A DNA stretch of 64,000 bases from Caballeronia novacaledonica (lineage in GTDB: Bacteria > Pseudomonadota > Gammaproteobacteria > Burkholderiales > Burkholderiaceae). The first letter of the stretch is position 1. The number at the start of each line of letters is the position of its first letter. The stretch lies in the NCBI RefSeq assembly GCF_900258035.1, contig NZ_OGTP01000009.1, positions 62,001 through 126,000 of the forward strand, in the 5' to 3' direction. A program made the position numbers and the translations under genes. Positions 1 to 8,640 of this stretch are shown piece after piece. The notes below the pieces were generated by a model, which was not told the DNA's origin, did no database searches, and saw nothing but the letters and a program-made list of their open reading frames with translations.

Positions 1-2
1 CG

Positions 3-2789
3 CGCATGCTCGATCGTCCGGTGTCGGTTCATATCGGCATTGCGGGCGGCGAGGTCGTCGCGAGCGGCATGGGCAGCGCCGCGCATCGCAAGTACACCGT
101 GACCGGCGATACGGTCAATCTCGCCTCGCGTCTCACCGACGCGGCCGGGCCGTCGGAAATTCTCGTATCGGAAGCCGTGCGGCGTCCTCTGGCCGGGCGC
201 ATCGAGTGCGCCGAACGCGGCGCGCTCGCGGTCAAAGGGTTCGCGGAGCCGGTTTCGGCGTGGTGTATCGTGGGTCTTCGGCGCAGCGCGCCGGGGCGAC
301 CGTTCATCGGCCGTATCGGCGAACTGCGCCAGTTTCGCGCGATGCTCCACGCGTGCCTCGACACTCGAATCGGTCGCGCCGTTCTGCTGCGCGGCGAGGC
401 GGGCATCGGCAAGACGCGTCTTCTCGATGAATTCAGACGCGAAGCGCACGATGCCGGCTTTCTTTGCCACGGCGGCCTCGTGCTCGATTTCGGCGCGGCA
501 ACCGGACGGGGCGCGATTCAGTCCATCGTGCGCGGGCTTTTGTCGCTCGACGACTCGGCCGATGCGCAATCCGGCGTCGAGCAAGCGATCGGCGACGGCC
601 TGATCGATCGCGGCGACGCGCTGTTTCTCCAGGATCTCGTCGATGTGCCGATGTCGCTCGACGATCGCACGATCTACGCGGCCATGGACAACGCGATGCG
701 CATCGACGGCCGGCGAAATGTGCTGACGCGGCTCGTCGAGCGCGCGAGCCGGCGGCAACCTCGGCTGCTGTCGGTCGAGGACATCCACTGGTCGGACGGA
801 TCGACGTTGAAGGACATCGCCGGGCTGTCGGCGACGGTCGCAGCCTGTCCGGCCGTGCTGGTGTTGACCGCGCGTCCCTCGGACCCGGCGTTCGACGAAA
901 CGTGGCGCGCGGCGGGCGGGGCGCCGCTTTCGCTCGTCGATCTGAGTCCGCTCAGCGCCGACGAAGCGCACGTGATGGCCGCATCGTTTCCCGGCGCGGC
1001 GGCGGATCTGGCGGCGCGCTGCATCGCGCGGGCGGCGGGCAATCCGCTGTTTCTCGAACAACTGCTCGGCAACGCGGAAGAAAGCGACGAAACCGGCGTG
1101 CCGGGCACGGTGCGCAGTCTCGTGCAGGCGCGTCTGGACCGGCTCGACGCCGTCGACAAAACGGTTTTGCAGGCGGCCTCGGTACTCGGTCAACTCTTCG
1201 AAAAGGACGCGGTCGAGCATCTCGTCGATGGCGCGGGCGCCGCGATGGAACCGCTCCTGACGAGTCTTTTGTTGCGGCGTCAGGGCGCCGGATTCATATT
1301 CCATCACGCGCTCATTCGCGACGCCGTCTACGACGGCTTGCTGAAAAGCCGGCGGCGCGAGCTGCATCGACGTGCCGCGCAGTGGTACGACGGACGCGAT
1401 CCGCTCCTGCGCGCCGAGCATCTCGATCGCGCGGCGGACAGCGCGGCGGCGCGCGCGTATTGCGACGCGGCGCGTTCGCAGGCGAAGGCGCATCGTCATG
1501 AATCGGCGTTGCGGCTCGTCGAGCGAGGGCTTCAGCTTGCGGGCGGCGGCAGCGACCGCGTCGCGCTCGAATGTCTTCGCGGCGATGTGCTGCACGACGC
1601 CGGCGACATGCCTTCGGCGCTCGCGGCATTCGAAGCCGCGCTCGAAGTCGCGGAATCCGATGCGCAGCGTTGTCCGGCGTGGATCGGGCGCGCGACCGTC
1701 AAACGCGTCACGGACGATCTCGACGGCGCCTGGGCCGATCTCCACCTCGCCGCCGATGCCGCCGCCGCCCACGGCTTTCAGCGCGAGGCGGCGCGCATTC
1801 ACTTCCTGCGCGGCAATTTATGTTTTCCGCGCGGGGATATCGACGGCTGCGTGCGCGAACATGAACGCAGCCTCGCACTCGCGCGCGAAGCGGACGATCC
1901 CGAACAGGAAGCGGCCGCGCTCGGCGGGCTCGGAGACGCGGAGTACATGCGCGGCCGGATGATCAGCGCGCACGACGCCTACAGCCGATGCATCGCGCTT
2001 TGCAAGCGCCACGGGTTCGGACGTATCGAAGTGGCCAATCTGCCGATGCGCGCCATTACCGCATGGTTCGCAGGCAACACGAACACCGGACTCGATACCG
2101 CGCTCGCCAGCGCCGCCGCGGCGGAGAAGGTGAGGCATCTGCGGGCGCTCGCCGTTGCGCATCACGCCGCGTGGCACTGTCTGCGCGATCTCGGGGAGTG
2201 GGATCGTGCGTGGGAACACGTCGATCCCGCGCTGCAATGCGCGCGCGAGTTGAAGTCGAAACGATTCGAAGGCGAAGCGCTCGCGCTTCGTGCGGAGTCG
2301 CATCGGATCGCCGGGCGCAGGCGCGAGGCGCTGGAGGATATCGCGGAGGCGCTGTCGATCAGCCGTGAAACCGGCATGACCTATCTGGGCGCGAGCTATC
2401 TCGGCACGCTTGCGCGCGCGACCGACGACATGAATATTTTCGAAGACGCGCTCGCGGAAGGCGAAGCGCTGCTGGCGGCGGGCGCGGTCAGCCACAATCA
2501 CTTTCTCTTTCGACGTGACGCGATAGAGGCGTGCATCGAACGGAGTCGCTGGGATGAGGCCGCGCACCACGCCACGGCTTTCGAGGACTATGCGCGACGC
2601 GAGCCGTCGCTCTTTACCGGCTTCTACGTGGCGCGCGCACGCGCGCTTGCCTCATATGGAAAGGGTAATCGGAGCGCTGCGTTGATGAACGAACTTCAGC
2701 AGATCAGGCATGAGGGCCAGAAGTCCGGCTTCGTCTATGCGCTCGCGGCAATCGATCGCGCGCTCTCGGGCGAACCGAATCTTCATTGA
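3..2789 (+). CDS. Adenylate cyclase-like / AAA ATPase / TPR regulator, 5' truncated
   Basis: The reading frame is open to the left edge, so the gene starts outside the window. Counting from the ATG at 6, residues 5-88 look like the C-terminal half of a class III nucleotide cyclase catalytic domain, including the G-T/D-x-V-N-L-A-S-R-L stretch near residues 34-43. A P-loop follows (GEAGIGKT, residues 130-137), then an NB-ARC/AAA-like ATPase region to about residue 400. A long helical region rich in Ala and Leu to the C terminus looks like TPR repeats. This layout is common in large proteobacterial cyclase-ATPase signalling proteins. Whether the cyclase half is catalytically active cannot be judged because the metal-binding N-terminal half is missing. 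The ligand and regulon are unknown. Confidence 0.8.
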   Translation, partial: RMLDRPVSVHIGIAGGEVVASGMGSAAHRKYTVTGDTVNLASRLTDAAGPSEILVSEAVRRPLAGRIECAERGALAVKGFAEPVSAWCIVGLRRSAPGRPFIGRIGELRQFRAMLHACLDTRIGRAVLLRGEAGIGKTRLLDEFRREAHDAGFLCHGGLVLDFGAATGRGAIQSIVRGLLSLDDSADAQSGVEQAIGDGLIDRGDALFLQDLVDVPMSLDDRTIYAAMDNAMRIDGRRNVLTRLVERASRRQPRLLSVEDIHWSDGSTLKDIAGLSATVAACPAVLVLTARPSDPAFDETWRAAGGAPLSLVDLSPLSADEAHVMAASFPGAAADLAARCIARAAGNPLFLEQLLGNAEESDETGVPGTVRSLVQARLDRLDAVDKTVLQAASVLGQLFEKDAVEHLVDGAGAAMEPLLTSLLLRRQGAGFIFHHALIRDAVYDGLLKSRRRELHRRAAQWYDGRDPLLRAEHLDRAADSAAARAYCDAARSQAKAHRHESALRLVERGLQLAGGGSDRVALECLRGDVLHDAGDMPSALAAFEAALEVAESDAQRCPAWIGRATVKRVTDDLDGAWADLHLAADAAAAHGFQREAARIHFLRGNLCFPRGDIDGCVREHERSLALAREADDPEQEAAALGGLGDAEYMRGRMISAHDAYSRCIALCKRHGFGRIEVANLPMRAITAWFAGNTNTGLDTALASAAAAEKVRHLRALAVAHHAAWHCLRDLGEWDRAWEHVDPALQCARELKSKRFEGEALALRAESHRIAGRRREALEDIAEALSISRETGMTYLGASYLGTLARATDDMNIFEDALAEGEALLAAGAVSHNHFLFRRDAIEACIERSRWDEAAHHATAFEDYARREPSLFTGFYVARARALASYGKGNRSAALMNELQQIRHEGQKSGFVYALAAIDRALSGEPNLH

Positions 2790-2812
2790 TCAACGAGTGT
2801 GGGACGTCGATC

Positions 2813-3214
2813 ATGTCAAGCGAGTTGAAACGTCGGGTCACATTGTTCATTCAGCGCTTCTGGCAGCCGACCAGCGCGTGCATGACCTGCATGCCGGGCA
2901 GTTGGAGCAATATCGCGAGCATGGCGCACTGGTCGATCGCGTTCAAGACCGGGCTTCTCACCGGACTTCTGGCGGTGCTTCTGACCTTCACGCCCGCCGC
3001 GAAACTCTACGGAAACCGATACGGCAACGCAGCGATCGTCGGCTTGCTGACGGCCATCGGCGATGCCTACGCGCACGCGAGCCATTATCGGCTGCCCTAC
3101 GTGGAGCACATCCTGACGGGCATCGTCTCGGGGCTTCTGGCGCTGCTTGCTTCGTATCTGCTCGAAGATCGTGCGCGTCGCGTGCGGGCGGTATGGACGC
3201 GCGTCTTCGGGTAG
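2813..3214 (+). CDS. Small inner-membrane protein of unknown function
   Basis: This 133-residue protein has two clear hydrophobic segments (about residues 42-58 and 95-112 from the chosen start) and a basic C terminus, so it should sit in the inner membrane. An in-frame TTG at 2786, overlapping the stop of the upstream gene, would add nine residues. I chose the ATG at 2813 because the extra residues look non-conserved, but neither start has a good ribosome-binding site. The N-terminal part carries two cysteines in a C-M-T-C-M-P context. I do not recognise the family. It is codirectional with the cyclase-like gene, so cotranscription is possible. Confidence 0.6.
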   Translation: MSSELKRRVTLFIQRFWQPTSACMTCMPGSWSNIASMAHWSIAFKTGLLTGLLAVLLTFTPAAKLYGNRYGNAAIVGLLTAIGDAYAHASHYRLPYVEHILTGIVSGLLALLASYLLEDRARRVRAVWTRVFG

Positions 3215-3218
3215 CGCA

Positions 3219-3860
3219 TCACCAGCGCAACAGCCGCGGCCCGATCCATGCACCGATGAGCGCCGGCATCAGCATGCCGATTGCGTACCACACGCCCCAG
3301 AACGCCGGGCTCATTTCGGGGCAGTGCAGGCAGTAGACGATCGTCGCCGTCGAACTTGCCAGCAATCCGGCGACGGCGCCGGCGAGCCGCAGCCGCGTCG
3401 GCGCGAGCGATCGCATCGCCCAGAACGCGGCGGGGAAGGTCGGTATCGAAAGAAGCAGGATGTTGAACGGGCACGTGCGCCACGTGTGACCGAGCACCAG
3501 CGCGGCGCGCGCGTTCGGGTCCGCGCTGTCCAGGACCATCCAGCCCGCGATCCAGACCGCCGCGAACGGCAGCGCGACGAGCGCCCACGAATACCCCGCG
3601 CGCGCGCCGGGCCGCCCGATCCGGCCGATGGTGAGTATCGCGCCGATGCCGACCGCCAGCGGAAACGCCAGCTTCGCCCAGAAGACGCCCGTACGCGCGA
3701 CGCTGCCGATATCGTGACGAACGCCGAACACGAAGCTCATCAGGATCAGCGAGCCCGCCGCGCCGATCAGCAGCGCCTGAACGAACCGCCGTGCGATCGC
3801 CGTGCGGTCGACCTGTGTCACCTGATTCGAGAGGAGGGAGATGAGTTCGTCGGTCTTCAT
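3219..3860 (-). CDS. nrsF: NrsF-type membrane anti-sigma factor (DUF1109)
   Basis: This 213-residue protein has a short cytoplasmic N terminus followed by about six hydrophobic segments, the usual size and layout of DUF1109/NrsF anti-sigma factors that hold SigF-type ECF factors at the inner membrane. Two cysteines sit in loops (T-C-P and the L-H-C-P motif), a feature I recall as important for stress sensing in this family. Its ATG overlaps the stop codon of the upstream sigma-factor gene by four bases, indicating translational coupling and a shared operon. The neighbouring divergent MrpX/YedY-like genes make a reactive-chlorine or oxidant signal likely. Family assignment is by sequence pattern and context; the sensed signal is inferred. 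Confidence 0.85.
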   Translation of the reverse strand: MKTDELISLLSNQVTQVDRTAIARRFVQALLIGAAGSLILMSFVFGVRHDIGSVARTGVFWAKLAFPLAVGIGAILTIGRIGRPGARAGYSWALVALPFAAVWIAGWMVLDSADPNARAALVLGHTWRTCPFNILLLSIPTFPAAFWAMRSLAPTRLRLAGAVAGLLASSTATIVYCLHCPEMSPAFWGVWYAIGMLMPALIGAWIGPRLLRW

Positions 3861-4405
3861 CGCAGTCCCCGGATTTTAGCCGCGAGCGCCTTGAGTCCGC
3901 GATGCACGCCCACCTTCACGGCCGATTCGGACAGACCCGTGAGCCGCGCCGTTTCCGTCACCGACAACCCTTCGAGTTTCATGTGGACGATCGGCAGACG
4001 CTGCTTGTCCGGCAGATGTTCGAGCAGCTTGCCGATGTCGTGCCGCGCCTGGGCGGGTTCGTCGTCGGCGGCGGCGAGCAGTTCCTCGTGATCGTCGAGC
4101 GGAACGTTCAGCGACTCGCGCCGCGCGTGCGAGCGGAAGAAGTCCATCAGCTTGTAGCGCGCGATCGCGTGCAGCCAGGCCGTCAACGGCTCGTCCGGCC
4201 GATACGTGTGCCGTGCGTTGTGCACCGCCAGCAGAATTTCCTGGACGAGGTCTTCGACGTCGTCGAGACGATGCGGAATGCGCTTTCGCAGATAGCCCCG
4301 CAGATGCCGCGTGAGAGCCTGCAGAAAGCCGCGATACGCGTTCTGATCGCCATCGAGTCCGCTGATGAACAACGCTTTCAGCCGCCTTTCCGCATCGTGC
4401 GACAT
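3857..4405 (-). CDS. sigF: ECF RNA polymerase sigma factor, SigF type
   Basis: From the ATG at 4405 this is a 182-residue ECF sigma factor. Region 2 lies around the segment [12 protein letters not shown], and region 4 ends with a helix-turn-helix ([20 protein letters not shown]). The start was chosen because CAGGAA lies just upstream. An in-frame ATG at 4543, preceded by AGAGGGAAA, would add 46 residues of less typical sequence and cannot be excluded. The gene is coupled to nrsF (ATGA overlap) and faces the oxidant-repair genes. A GTAACG-N16-CGAA motif upstream suggests autoregulation. It should direct transcription of its own operon and of the divergent yedZ1-yedY1-mrpX-like genes. Confidence 0.88.
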   Translation of the reverse strand: MSHDAERRLKALFISGLDGDQNAYRGFLQALTRHLRGYLRKRIPHRLDDVEDLVQEILLAVHNARHTYRPDEPLTAWLHAIARYKLMDFFRSHARRESLNVPLDDHEELLAAADDEPAQARHDIGKLLEHLPDKQRLPIVHMKLEGLSVTETARLTGLSESAVKVGVHRGLKALAAKIRGLR

Positions 4406-4572
4406 GGTTCCTGTAGGGGCGGGACGGGACGAAATTTCGTGCGCCGCGGTCGCTGTAAAAGCGAGCGGCGTGCCTTGTGTGAGACCGGTCGTCACACAGT
4501 ATCCGAAGCCGTGATGCGCTGCAATGGCGCCGTCCTGGTTCATGTTCGTCGTTTCCCTCTGCATTTCGTTAG

Positions 4573-4598
4573 TTCGGTCTCCGGCGTCGATTCGTTAC
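4573..4598 (-). promoter_or_regulatory. Candidate SigF-type promoter of sigF-nrsF
   Basis: On the minus strand the sequence reads GTAACG, 16 bases, then CGAA. This differs by one base from the motif facing the other way at 4630-4655 and from the GTAACC-N16-CGAA consensus I recall for Caulobacter SigF. Transcription would start near 4566 and run into sigF. A start this close to 4564 would leave a leader of about 160 bases if translation begins at 4405, and a short leader if it begins at 4543. Confidence 0.6.
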
Positions 4599-4629
4599 AG
4601 CACGGCCTGAGATTTTTCGGCGAAACGCT

Positions 4630-4655
4630 GTAACCGGCGACGCTCGAGCGACGAA
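4630..4655 (+). promoter_or_regulatory. Candidate SigF-type promoter of the b561/YedY/MrpX operon
   Basis: GTAACC at 4630-4635 is followed by exactly 16 bases and CGAA at 4652-4655, matching the -35/-10 pattern I recall for SigF-dependent promoters in Caulobacter. It lies about 45 bases upstream of the cytochrome start codon and on the correct strand. Together with the mirrored copy at 4573-4598 it explains the divergent layout. Confidence 0.72.
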
Positions 4656-4699
4656 TTAACCGGTAATCCAGTTGCAATTCGACGACCAGGGTGACCGAC

Positions 4700-5326
4700 A
4701 TGGAAGCGACGACACCGCCACTTGCGCCAGCACGCGAAAAAGCACCGATCCATCCGCTGTGGCTGCGCGTCACGCACTGGCTCAATGCAATCGCGGCGCT
4801 GATCATGATGTTCTCCGGATGGCGCATCTACGATGCATCGCCGGTGTTCAGCAACATCGTCATTCCGCCGTCGATCACGCTCGGCGGCTGGCTCGGCGGC
4901 GCGCTGCAGTGGCATTTCGCGGCGATGTGGCTGCTCGTGTTCAACGGCATCGTCTATCTCGCGCTCAATCTCGCGAGCGGCCGTTTCCGCTCGAAGTTCT
5001 TTCCGCTGTCGCCGCGCGCCGTGCTGCGCGATTTCATCGCGGCATTGAGCGGCAAGCTCGCCCACGCCGATCTGCGCCAGTACAACGCGGTGCAGAAGCT
5101 CGCGTATCTCGTGGTCATCGTCGATCTGCTCGTGCTCGTGCTGTCGGGGCTCGCGATCTGGAAGTCCGTGCAGTTCCCGCTCTTGCGCGAACTGATGGGC
5201 GGTTATGACAACGCGCGCGTCGTGCACTTCTGCGCGATGGCGGTGATGGCGGCGTTCGTCGTCGTGCATGTGGCGATGGTCGCGCTCGTGCCGCGCTCGC
5301 TCATCACGATGCTGCGCGGCCGCTGA
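4700..5326 (+). CDS. Cytochrome b561-type membrane electron donor (YedZ1-like)
   Basis: This 208-residue protein has four to five hydrophobic segments and histidines placed for b-type heme ligation, including the V-T-H-W motif at residues 24-27 and a late V-V-H-V. It resembles the bacterial cytochrome b561 / Ni-Fe hydrogenase b-subunit family. The ATG at 4700 is preferred over a GTG at 4691 because AGG at 4688-4690 is correctly spaced only for the ATG. The molybdoenzyme gene follows after 19 bases. By analogy with the YedZ1 protein of the Azospira hypochlorite-response locus, it probably passes quinol electrons across the inner membrane to the periplasmic YedY-like enzyme. It is not a canonical MsrQ. 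Confidence 0.85.
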   Translation: MEATTPPLAPAREKAPIHPLWLRVTHWLNAIAALIMMFSGWRIYDASPVFSNIVIPPSITLGGWLGGALQWHFAAMWLLVFNGIVYLALNLASGRFRSKFFPLSPRAVLRDFIAALSGKLAHADLRQYNAVQKLAYLVVIVDLLVLVLSGLAIWKSVQFPLLRELMGGYDNARVVHFCAMAVMAAFVVVHVAMVALVPRSLITMLRGR

Positions 5327-5345
5327 TTCGATCGAGGAACACGCC

Positions 5346-6122
5346 ATGAAATCCAGCGACAAGCGAATCATCACGGTCGATCGTGCATCGGTATTGGCGG
5401 ACGCGCGCCGCGAACTCGACATGCCGTCGCGACGCCTGTTCGGCAAGCGCATGCTGACACTCGGTGGCCTATCGCTACTGACCGGCTGCTCGATCACGGA
5501 CGACGATTCCGTCAACACGTTTCTCACCGCCGTCTCGCGCCTGAACGATCGTGCGCAGGCGCTGCTCTTCGATCCGAAGCGGCTCGCACCGACCTACACC
5601 GAAGCGCAGCTCACGCGGCCGTTTCCGTTCAATGCCTTCTACGGAATCGACGACGTGCCCGAAGTGAACGGCAGCGACTATCGCCTGAAGGTGAGCGGCC
5701 TCGTGACGGGACAGCGCGTGTGGACATTGCCGCAGCTCTACGCGCTGCCGCACGAAGAGCAGATCACGCGGCACATTTGCGTCGAAGGCTGGAGCGCGAT
5801 CGGGCGCTGGGGCGGCACGCCGTTCGCCGATTTTCTGCGGCGCGTGGGCGCGGACACGACGGCGAAGTACGTCGGTTTTCGCTGCGCCGACGACTACTAC
5901 GAAAGCATCGACATGCCCACGGCGCTGCATCCGCAAACGCTGCTGACGTTCGCTTACGACGGCCAGCGCCTTCCGGCGAAATACGGCTATCCGATGAAGC
6001 TGCGCATGCCGACCAAGCTCGGCTACAAGAATCCGAAGCACATCGTCGAGATGTTCGTGACCAACACCTATCCGGGCGGCTATTGGGTCGACCAGGGGTA
6101 CAACTGGTTCGGCGGCTCCTGA
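5346..6122 (+). CDS. YedY/MsrP-like periplasmic molybdopterin oxidoreductase
   Basis: This 258-residue protein belongs to the sulfite-oxidase/YedY fold. The H-I-C-V-E-G-W motif supplies the cysteine (C145) expected to bind molybdenum. The N terminus has a twin-arginine-like signal (S-R-R-L-F-G-K, residues 28-34), a hydrophobic stretch and L-L-T-G-C (Cys48), so it may be Tat-exported and possibly lipid-anchored. The start at 5346 follows a GAGGAA sequence. It is shorter than E. coli MsrP. Within this operon the likely job is reduction of methionine sulfoxide in oxidised periplasmic proteins, with electrons from the b561-type neighbour and the MrpX-like protein as one substrate. The substrate is inferred from context. 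Confidence 0.87.
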   Translation: MKSSDKRIITVDRASVLADARRELDMPSRRLFGKRMLTLGGLSLLTGCSITDDDSVNTFLTAVSRLNDRAQALLFDPKRLAPTYTEAQLTRPFPFNAFYGIDDVPEVNGSDYRLKVSGLVTGQRVWTLPQLYALPHEEQITRHICVEGWSAIGRWGGTPFADFLRRVGADTTAKYVGFRCADDYYESIDMPTALHPQTLLTFAYDGQRLPAKYGYPMKLRMPTKLGYKNPKHIVEMFVTNTYPGGYWVDQGYNWFGGS

Positions 6123-6188
6123 GCGCCGGATCATCAACCGGTTCCGGATTGTCCGGATGCCATGTTTGACTCACCAAGGAGAGAAGCA

Positions 6189-6437
6189 ATGAAACGATTG
6201 ATGACGGCCGTACTCGCAGCGGCGTTGACGATGGGCACATCGGCCGCGTTCGCGCAGGCAAGCGGCGCGATGTCGAACGACTCGATGTCGCACGACACGA
6301 TGAAAAAGGACAACATGTCTCACGATTCGATGAAGAAGGGCGCCATGTCGCACGACTTGATGGGCAAGGGCGACAAGATGAAGAAGAACGATGCGATGGG
6401 CACGGACCATCCCGCGTCCGGCGCGATGTCGCAGTAA
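6189..6437 (+). CDS. mrpX: Methionine-rich periplasmic protein (MrpX-like oxidant sink)
   Basis: This 82-residue protein has a signal peptide (residues 1 to about 22, ending A-A-F-A) and a low-complexity hydrophilic mature part made of imperfect M-S-H-D-x-M-K-K units. Ten of roughly 60 mature residues are methionine, all spaced in polar sequence. AGGAGA precedes the ATG at a good distance. Methionine-rich peptides encoded beside SigF/NrsF and YedY in Azospira scavenge hypochlorite by methionine oxidation and are then recycled by the reductase, and the same role fits here. Similar short repeats also occur in the 'pentapeptide MXKDX repeat' annotation group, so that label may appear in databases. 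Confidence 0.85.
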   Translation: MKRLMTAVLAAALTMGTSAAFAQASGAMSNDSMSHDTMKKDNMSHDSMKKGAMSHDLMGKGDKMKKNDAMGTDHPASGAMSQ

Positions 6438-6543
6438 GGCGGAGCGACCGGGCGCGACGGCGTGTCCGGTCCTTTGCGCATGAAGTTGGCAGTTTCGAAA
6501 CTGGGTATGATCCGCGAACAAGCTGTCGAATCAGGGTCTCCCA

Positions 6544-6963
6544 ATGTCATCGAGTACGAAACAGAAAGCCGCATCTCCGGACAAGCACGATCTGGAAGCC
6601 ATGTCCCTCTTCCGTTATGAGCTGCGCAAGTTTCTGCGTGTGTCGGAAGAAATCTCCAATGCCGTGGGCATCACCACGCTTCAATATCAGTTGCTTCTGC
6701 ACGTACGCGGATTTTCCGGGCGGAAGTGGGCCACCGTCGGCGAACTCGCGGAGCGCTTGCAGGCCGCGCCGAACGGAACGGCTGCGTTGGTATCGCGGTG
6801 CGAGGAGGCGGGCCTCGTCGCGCGCAAAACCGACAAGACGGATCGCCGGCAGGTGCAAGTGCATCTGACGGCAAAAGGCGAACGATGTCTGCTCAAGCTC
6901 GCGGCCGAACACAAGTCGCACTACGGATCGTTCGGCTGGATATTCGAAGACCAACAGGAATGA
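6544..6963 (+). CDS. MarR family transcriptional regulator
   Basis: This 139-residue protein has the MarR winged-helix layout: an N-terminal helix, a DNA-binding core around residues 55-100 (V-G-E-L-A-E-R-L...N-G-T-A-A-L-V-S-R) and a wing with the typical D-K-T-D-R-R-Q-V. It is cytoplasmic and should bind DNA as a dimer. The ClC channel gene begins about 75 bases downstream on the same strand, so the two may be cotranscribed. There is no cysteine pattern that would mark it clearly as an OhrR-type peroxide sensor. The ligand is unknown. Confidence 0.87.
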   Translation: MSSSTKQKAASPDKHDLEAMSLFRYELRKFLRVSEEISNAVGITTLQYQLLLHVRGFSGRKWATVGELAERLQAAPNGTAALVSRCEEAGLVARKTDKTDRRQVQVHLTAKGERCLLKLAAEHKSHYGSFGWIFEDQQE

Positions 6964-7038
6964 GCCGATAGCGCACGAGACGGGCCGATTGAAATTTATG
7001 TCACAATGTGCCTTAATTTCAAGTTTCATGACTTCCAG

Positions 7039-8346
7039 ATGCGCATTCCAGGATTCATCGACCGACGCACGATCTTGCGCGGCAGGCGGCTGTGGCTGCA
7101 TTACGGCGTGTTCTGGCTCGGCGCGGTCGCGACCGGGCTCGTCGCGGTCATGTATGCGCGGCTGATCGACTTCGGTTACGACACCTTTCTGCGCTTCACC
7201 GCCCTCCATTGGTGGCTGCCTCTGGTGATCACGCCCGCCATCTCCGCGTTCTGCGTGTGGATGACGCGGCGCTTCTTTCCCGGTTCGGAAGGCAGCGGCA
7301 TTCCGCAAGTCATCGCGATGCTGCACGACGGGCGGGAACTCGGAACACGGCTGCTCACCATCCGTATTCTCATCGGCAAGATCGTGCTGTCGTTTCTCTC
7401 GATTCTCGGGGGCTTCACCATCGGGCGCGAAGGGCCGACCATTCACGTCGGCGCGGCGCTGATGTACAGCTTGCGCCGTTTCTATCCGTTGCGCCTGCGG
7501 AACATGCGCGGCGGCGCAATCGAGCGCAATCTGGCGCTCGCGGGCGCGGCCGCCGGATTGTCGGCCGCGTTCAATGCGCCGCTCGCGGGCGTGGTCTTCG
7601 CCATCGAAGAACTCACGCGCAGCTTCGAGCAGCGCACGAGCGGCGTGCTGATCACGGCGATCATCTTCGCCGGTATCGTGTCGCTCGCGCTGCAAGGCAA
7701 CTACACCTATTTCGGCACGATCGATCTGACCGGCCATTTCCCCGAATCGCTCGCGCTCGCGGTCATTCTGCTCGGCGCGGTGACGGGCATCGCGGGCGGC
7801 ATCTTCTGCTGGCTCCTGCTGAACACGCAGCGCTGGATGCCCGCGCGGCTCGTCGACTGGCGGCAGTCGCATCCGGTGGCGTTCGGCGCGGCGTGCGGGC
7901 TGGTCATCGCCGTGATCGGCGTTGTCGCGGGCGGTCATACGTTCGGCAGCGGCTACGCGGAAGCGCGCGGCATGCTCGAAGGCAATTCGCAACTCGGCGC
8001 GACTTATCCGCTGCTGAAGATGGCGTCGATGGTCGGCTCGTATCTGCCCGGCGCGCCCGGCGGACTTTTCGCGCCGTCGCTCGCGATCGGCGCGGGCATC
8101 GGCAACGCGCTTCATCAGGTTTTCGGCGACATGCAATTGCCGATGCTGATCGCGCTCGGCATGGTCGGTTATCTCGCGGCGGTCACGCAGAGCCCGATTA
8201 CGGCATTCGTGATCGTCATCGAGATGATCAATGGCCATGCGCTCGTGCTGTCGTTGATGGCCACGGCGTTGATTTCGAGTCAGGTGTCGAAGTTGTTCGC
8301 GCCGCCGCTTTACGAGGCTTTGGCGCACAAGTACATGAGCAAGTGA
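7039..8346 (+). CDS. ClC family chloride channel / Cl-/H+ antiporter (ClcB-like)
   Basis: From the ATG at 7039 the protein has 435 residues and many membrane helices. Selectivity-filter motifs are present: G-S-G-I-P at residues 85-89, G-R-E-G-P at 129-133 with the gating glutamate E131, and G-G-L-F-A-P near residue 340. There are no CBS domains. An ATG at 7006 would add eleven residues (M-C-L-N-F-K...), which look unlike the family N terminus. Such proteins move chloride across the inner membrane, often for acid resistance. The upstream MarR gene could regulate it. Confidence 0.9.
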   Translation: MRIPGFIDRRTILRGRRLWLHYGVFWLGAVATGLVAVMYARLIDFGYDTFLRFTALHWWLPLVITPAISAFCVWMTRRFFPGSEGSGIPQVIAMLHDGRELGTRLLTIRILIGKIVLSFLSILGGFTIGREGPTIHVGAALMYSLRRFYPLRLRNMRGGAIERNLALAGAAAGLSAAFNAPLAGVVFAIEELTRSFEQRTSGVLITAIIFAGIVSLALQGNYTYFGTIDLTGHFPESLALAVILLGAVTGIAGGIFCWLLLNTQRWMPARLVDWRQSHPVAFGAACGLVIAVIGVVAGGHTFGSGYAEARGMLEGNSQLGATYPLLKMASMVGSYLPGAPGGLFAPSLAIGAGIGNALHQVFGDMQLPMLIALGMVGYLAAVTQSPITAFVIVIEMINGHALVLSLMATALISSQVSKLFAPPLYEALAHKYMSK

Positions 8347-8359
8347 CGCTGCGGCCGTC

Positions 8360-8640
8360 TTACTTGCTCTTGCCATGAGCGACCGCCGCCCGCAACGCCA
8401 GCAGATAGCTTTCCACGCCGAAGCCGCAAATCTGTCCATCGACGACTTCGGCAAATACCGAACGATGCCGAAACGCCTCGCGCGCATGAATGTTCGACAT
8501 GTGCAGTTCCACGACCGGGCACGTGAGAATGGCCGGCGCATCGCGGATGCCGTAGCTGTAGTGCGTCCACGCGCCTGCGTTGATCAGCGCGGCGTCGCAA
8601 TGCTGCTCGGAAGCCTGGTGAATGCGCTCGCACAAGCGAC
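8360..8640 (-). pseudogene. aroQ: Truncated type II 3-dehydroquinate dehydratase (aroQ relic)
   Basis: About 92 codons encode the C-terminal two thirds of an AroQ-type dehydroquinase, recognisable from [13 protein letters not shown], the H-R-S-V segment and the terminal [11 protein letters not shown]. The first roughly 55 residues, carrying the N-L-N-L-L-G-x-R-E-P motif and the catalytic tyrosine, are missing. Homology stops at about 8640, exactly where the opposite-strand transposase remnant begins, so the truncation was probably caused by that insertion or a later deletion. The rest of the frame is intact, but the product cannot be an active dehydroquinase. Confidence 0.82.

Noticed and set aside
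4406..4564. N-terminal extension of the sigma factor
   Set aside because: An ATG at 4543 with AGAGGGAAA is possible, but the 46 extra residues do not look like an ECF N terminus; kept as an alternative only.
6448..6475. GACCGG...CCGGTC inverted repeat after the mrpX-like gene
   Set aside because: The stem is short with a 14-base loop and no T tract follows, so a terminator call is not justified.
6547..8541. 664-codon minus-strand open frame
   Set aside because: It is antisense to the MarR and ClC genes and encodes an Arg/His-rich product with no domain, as expected in a GC-rich genome.
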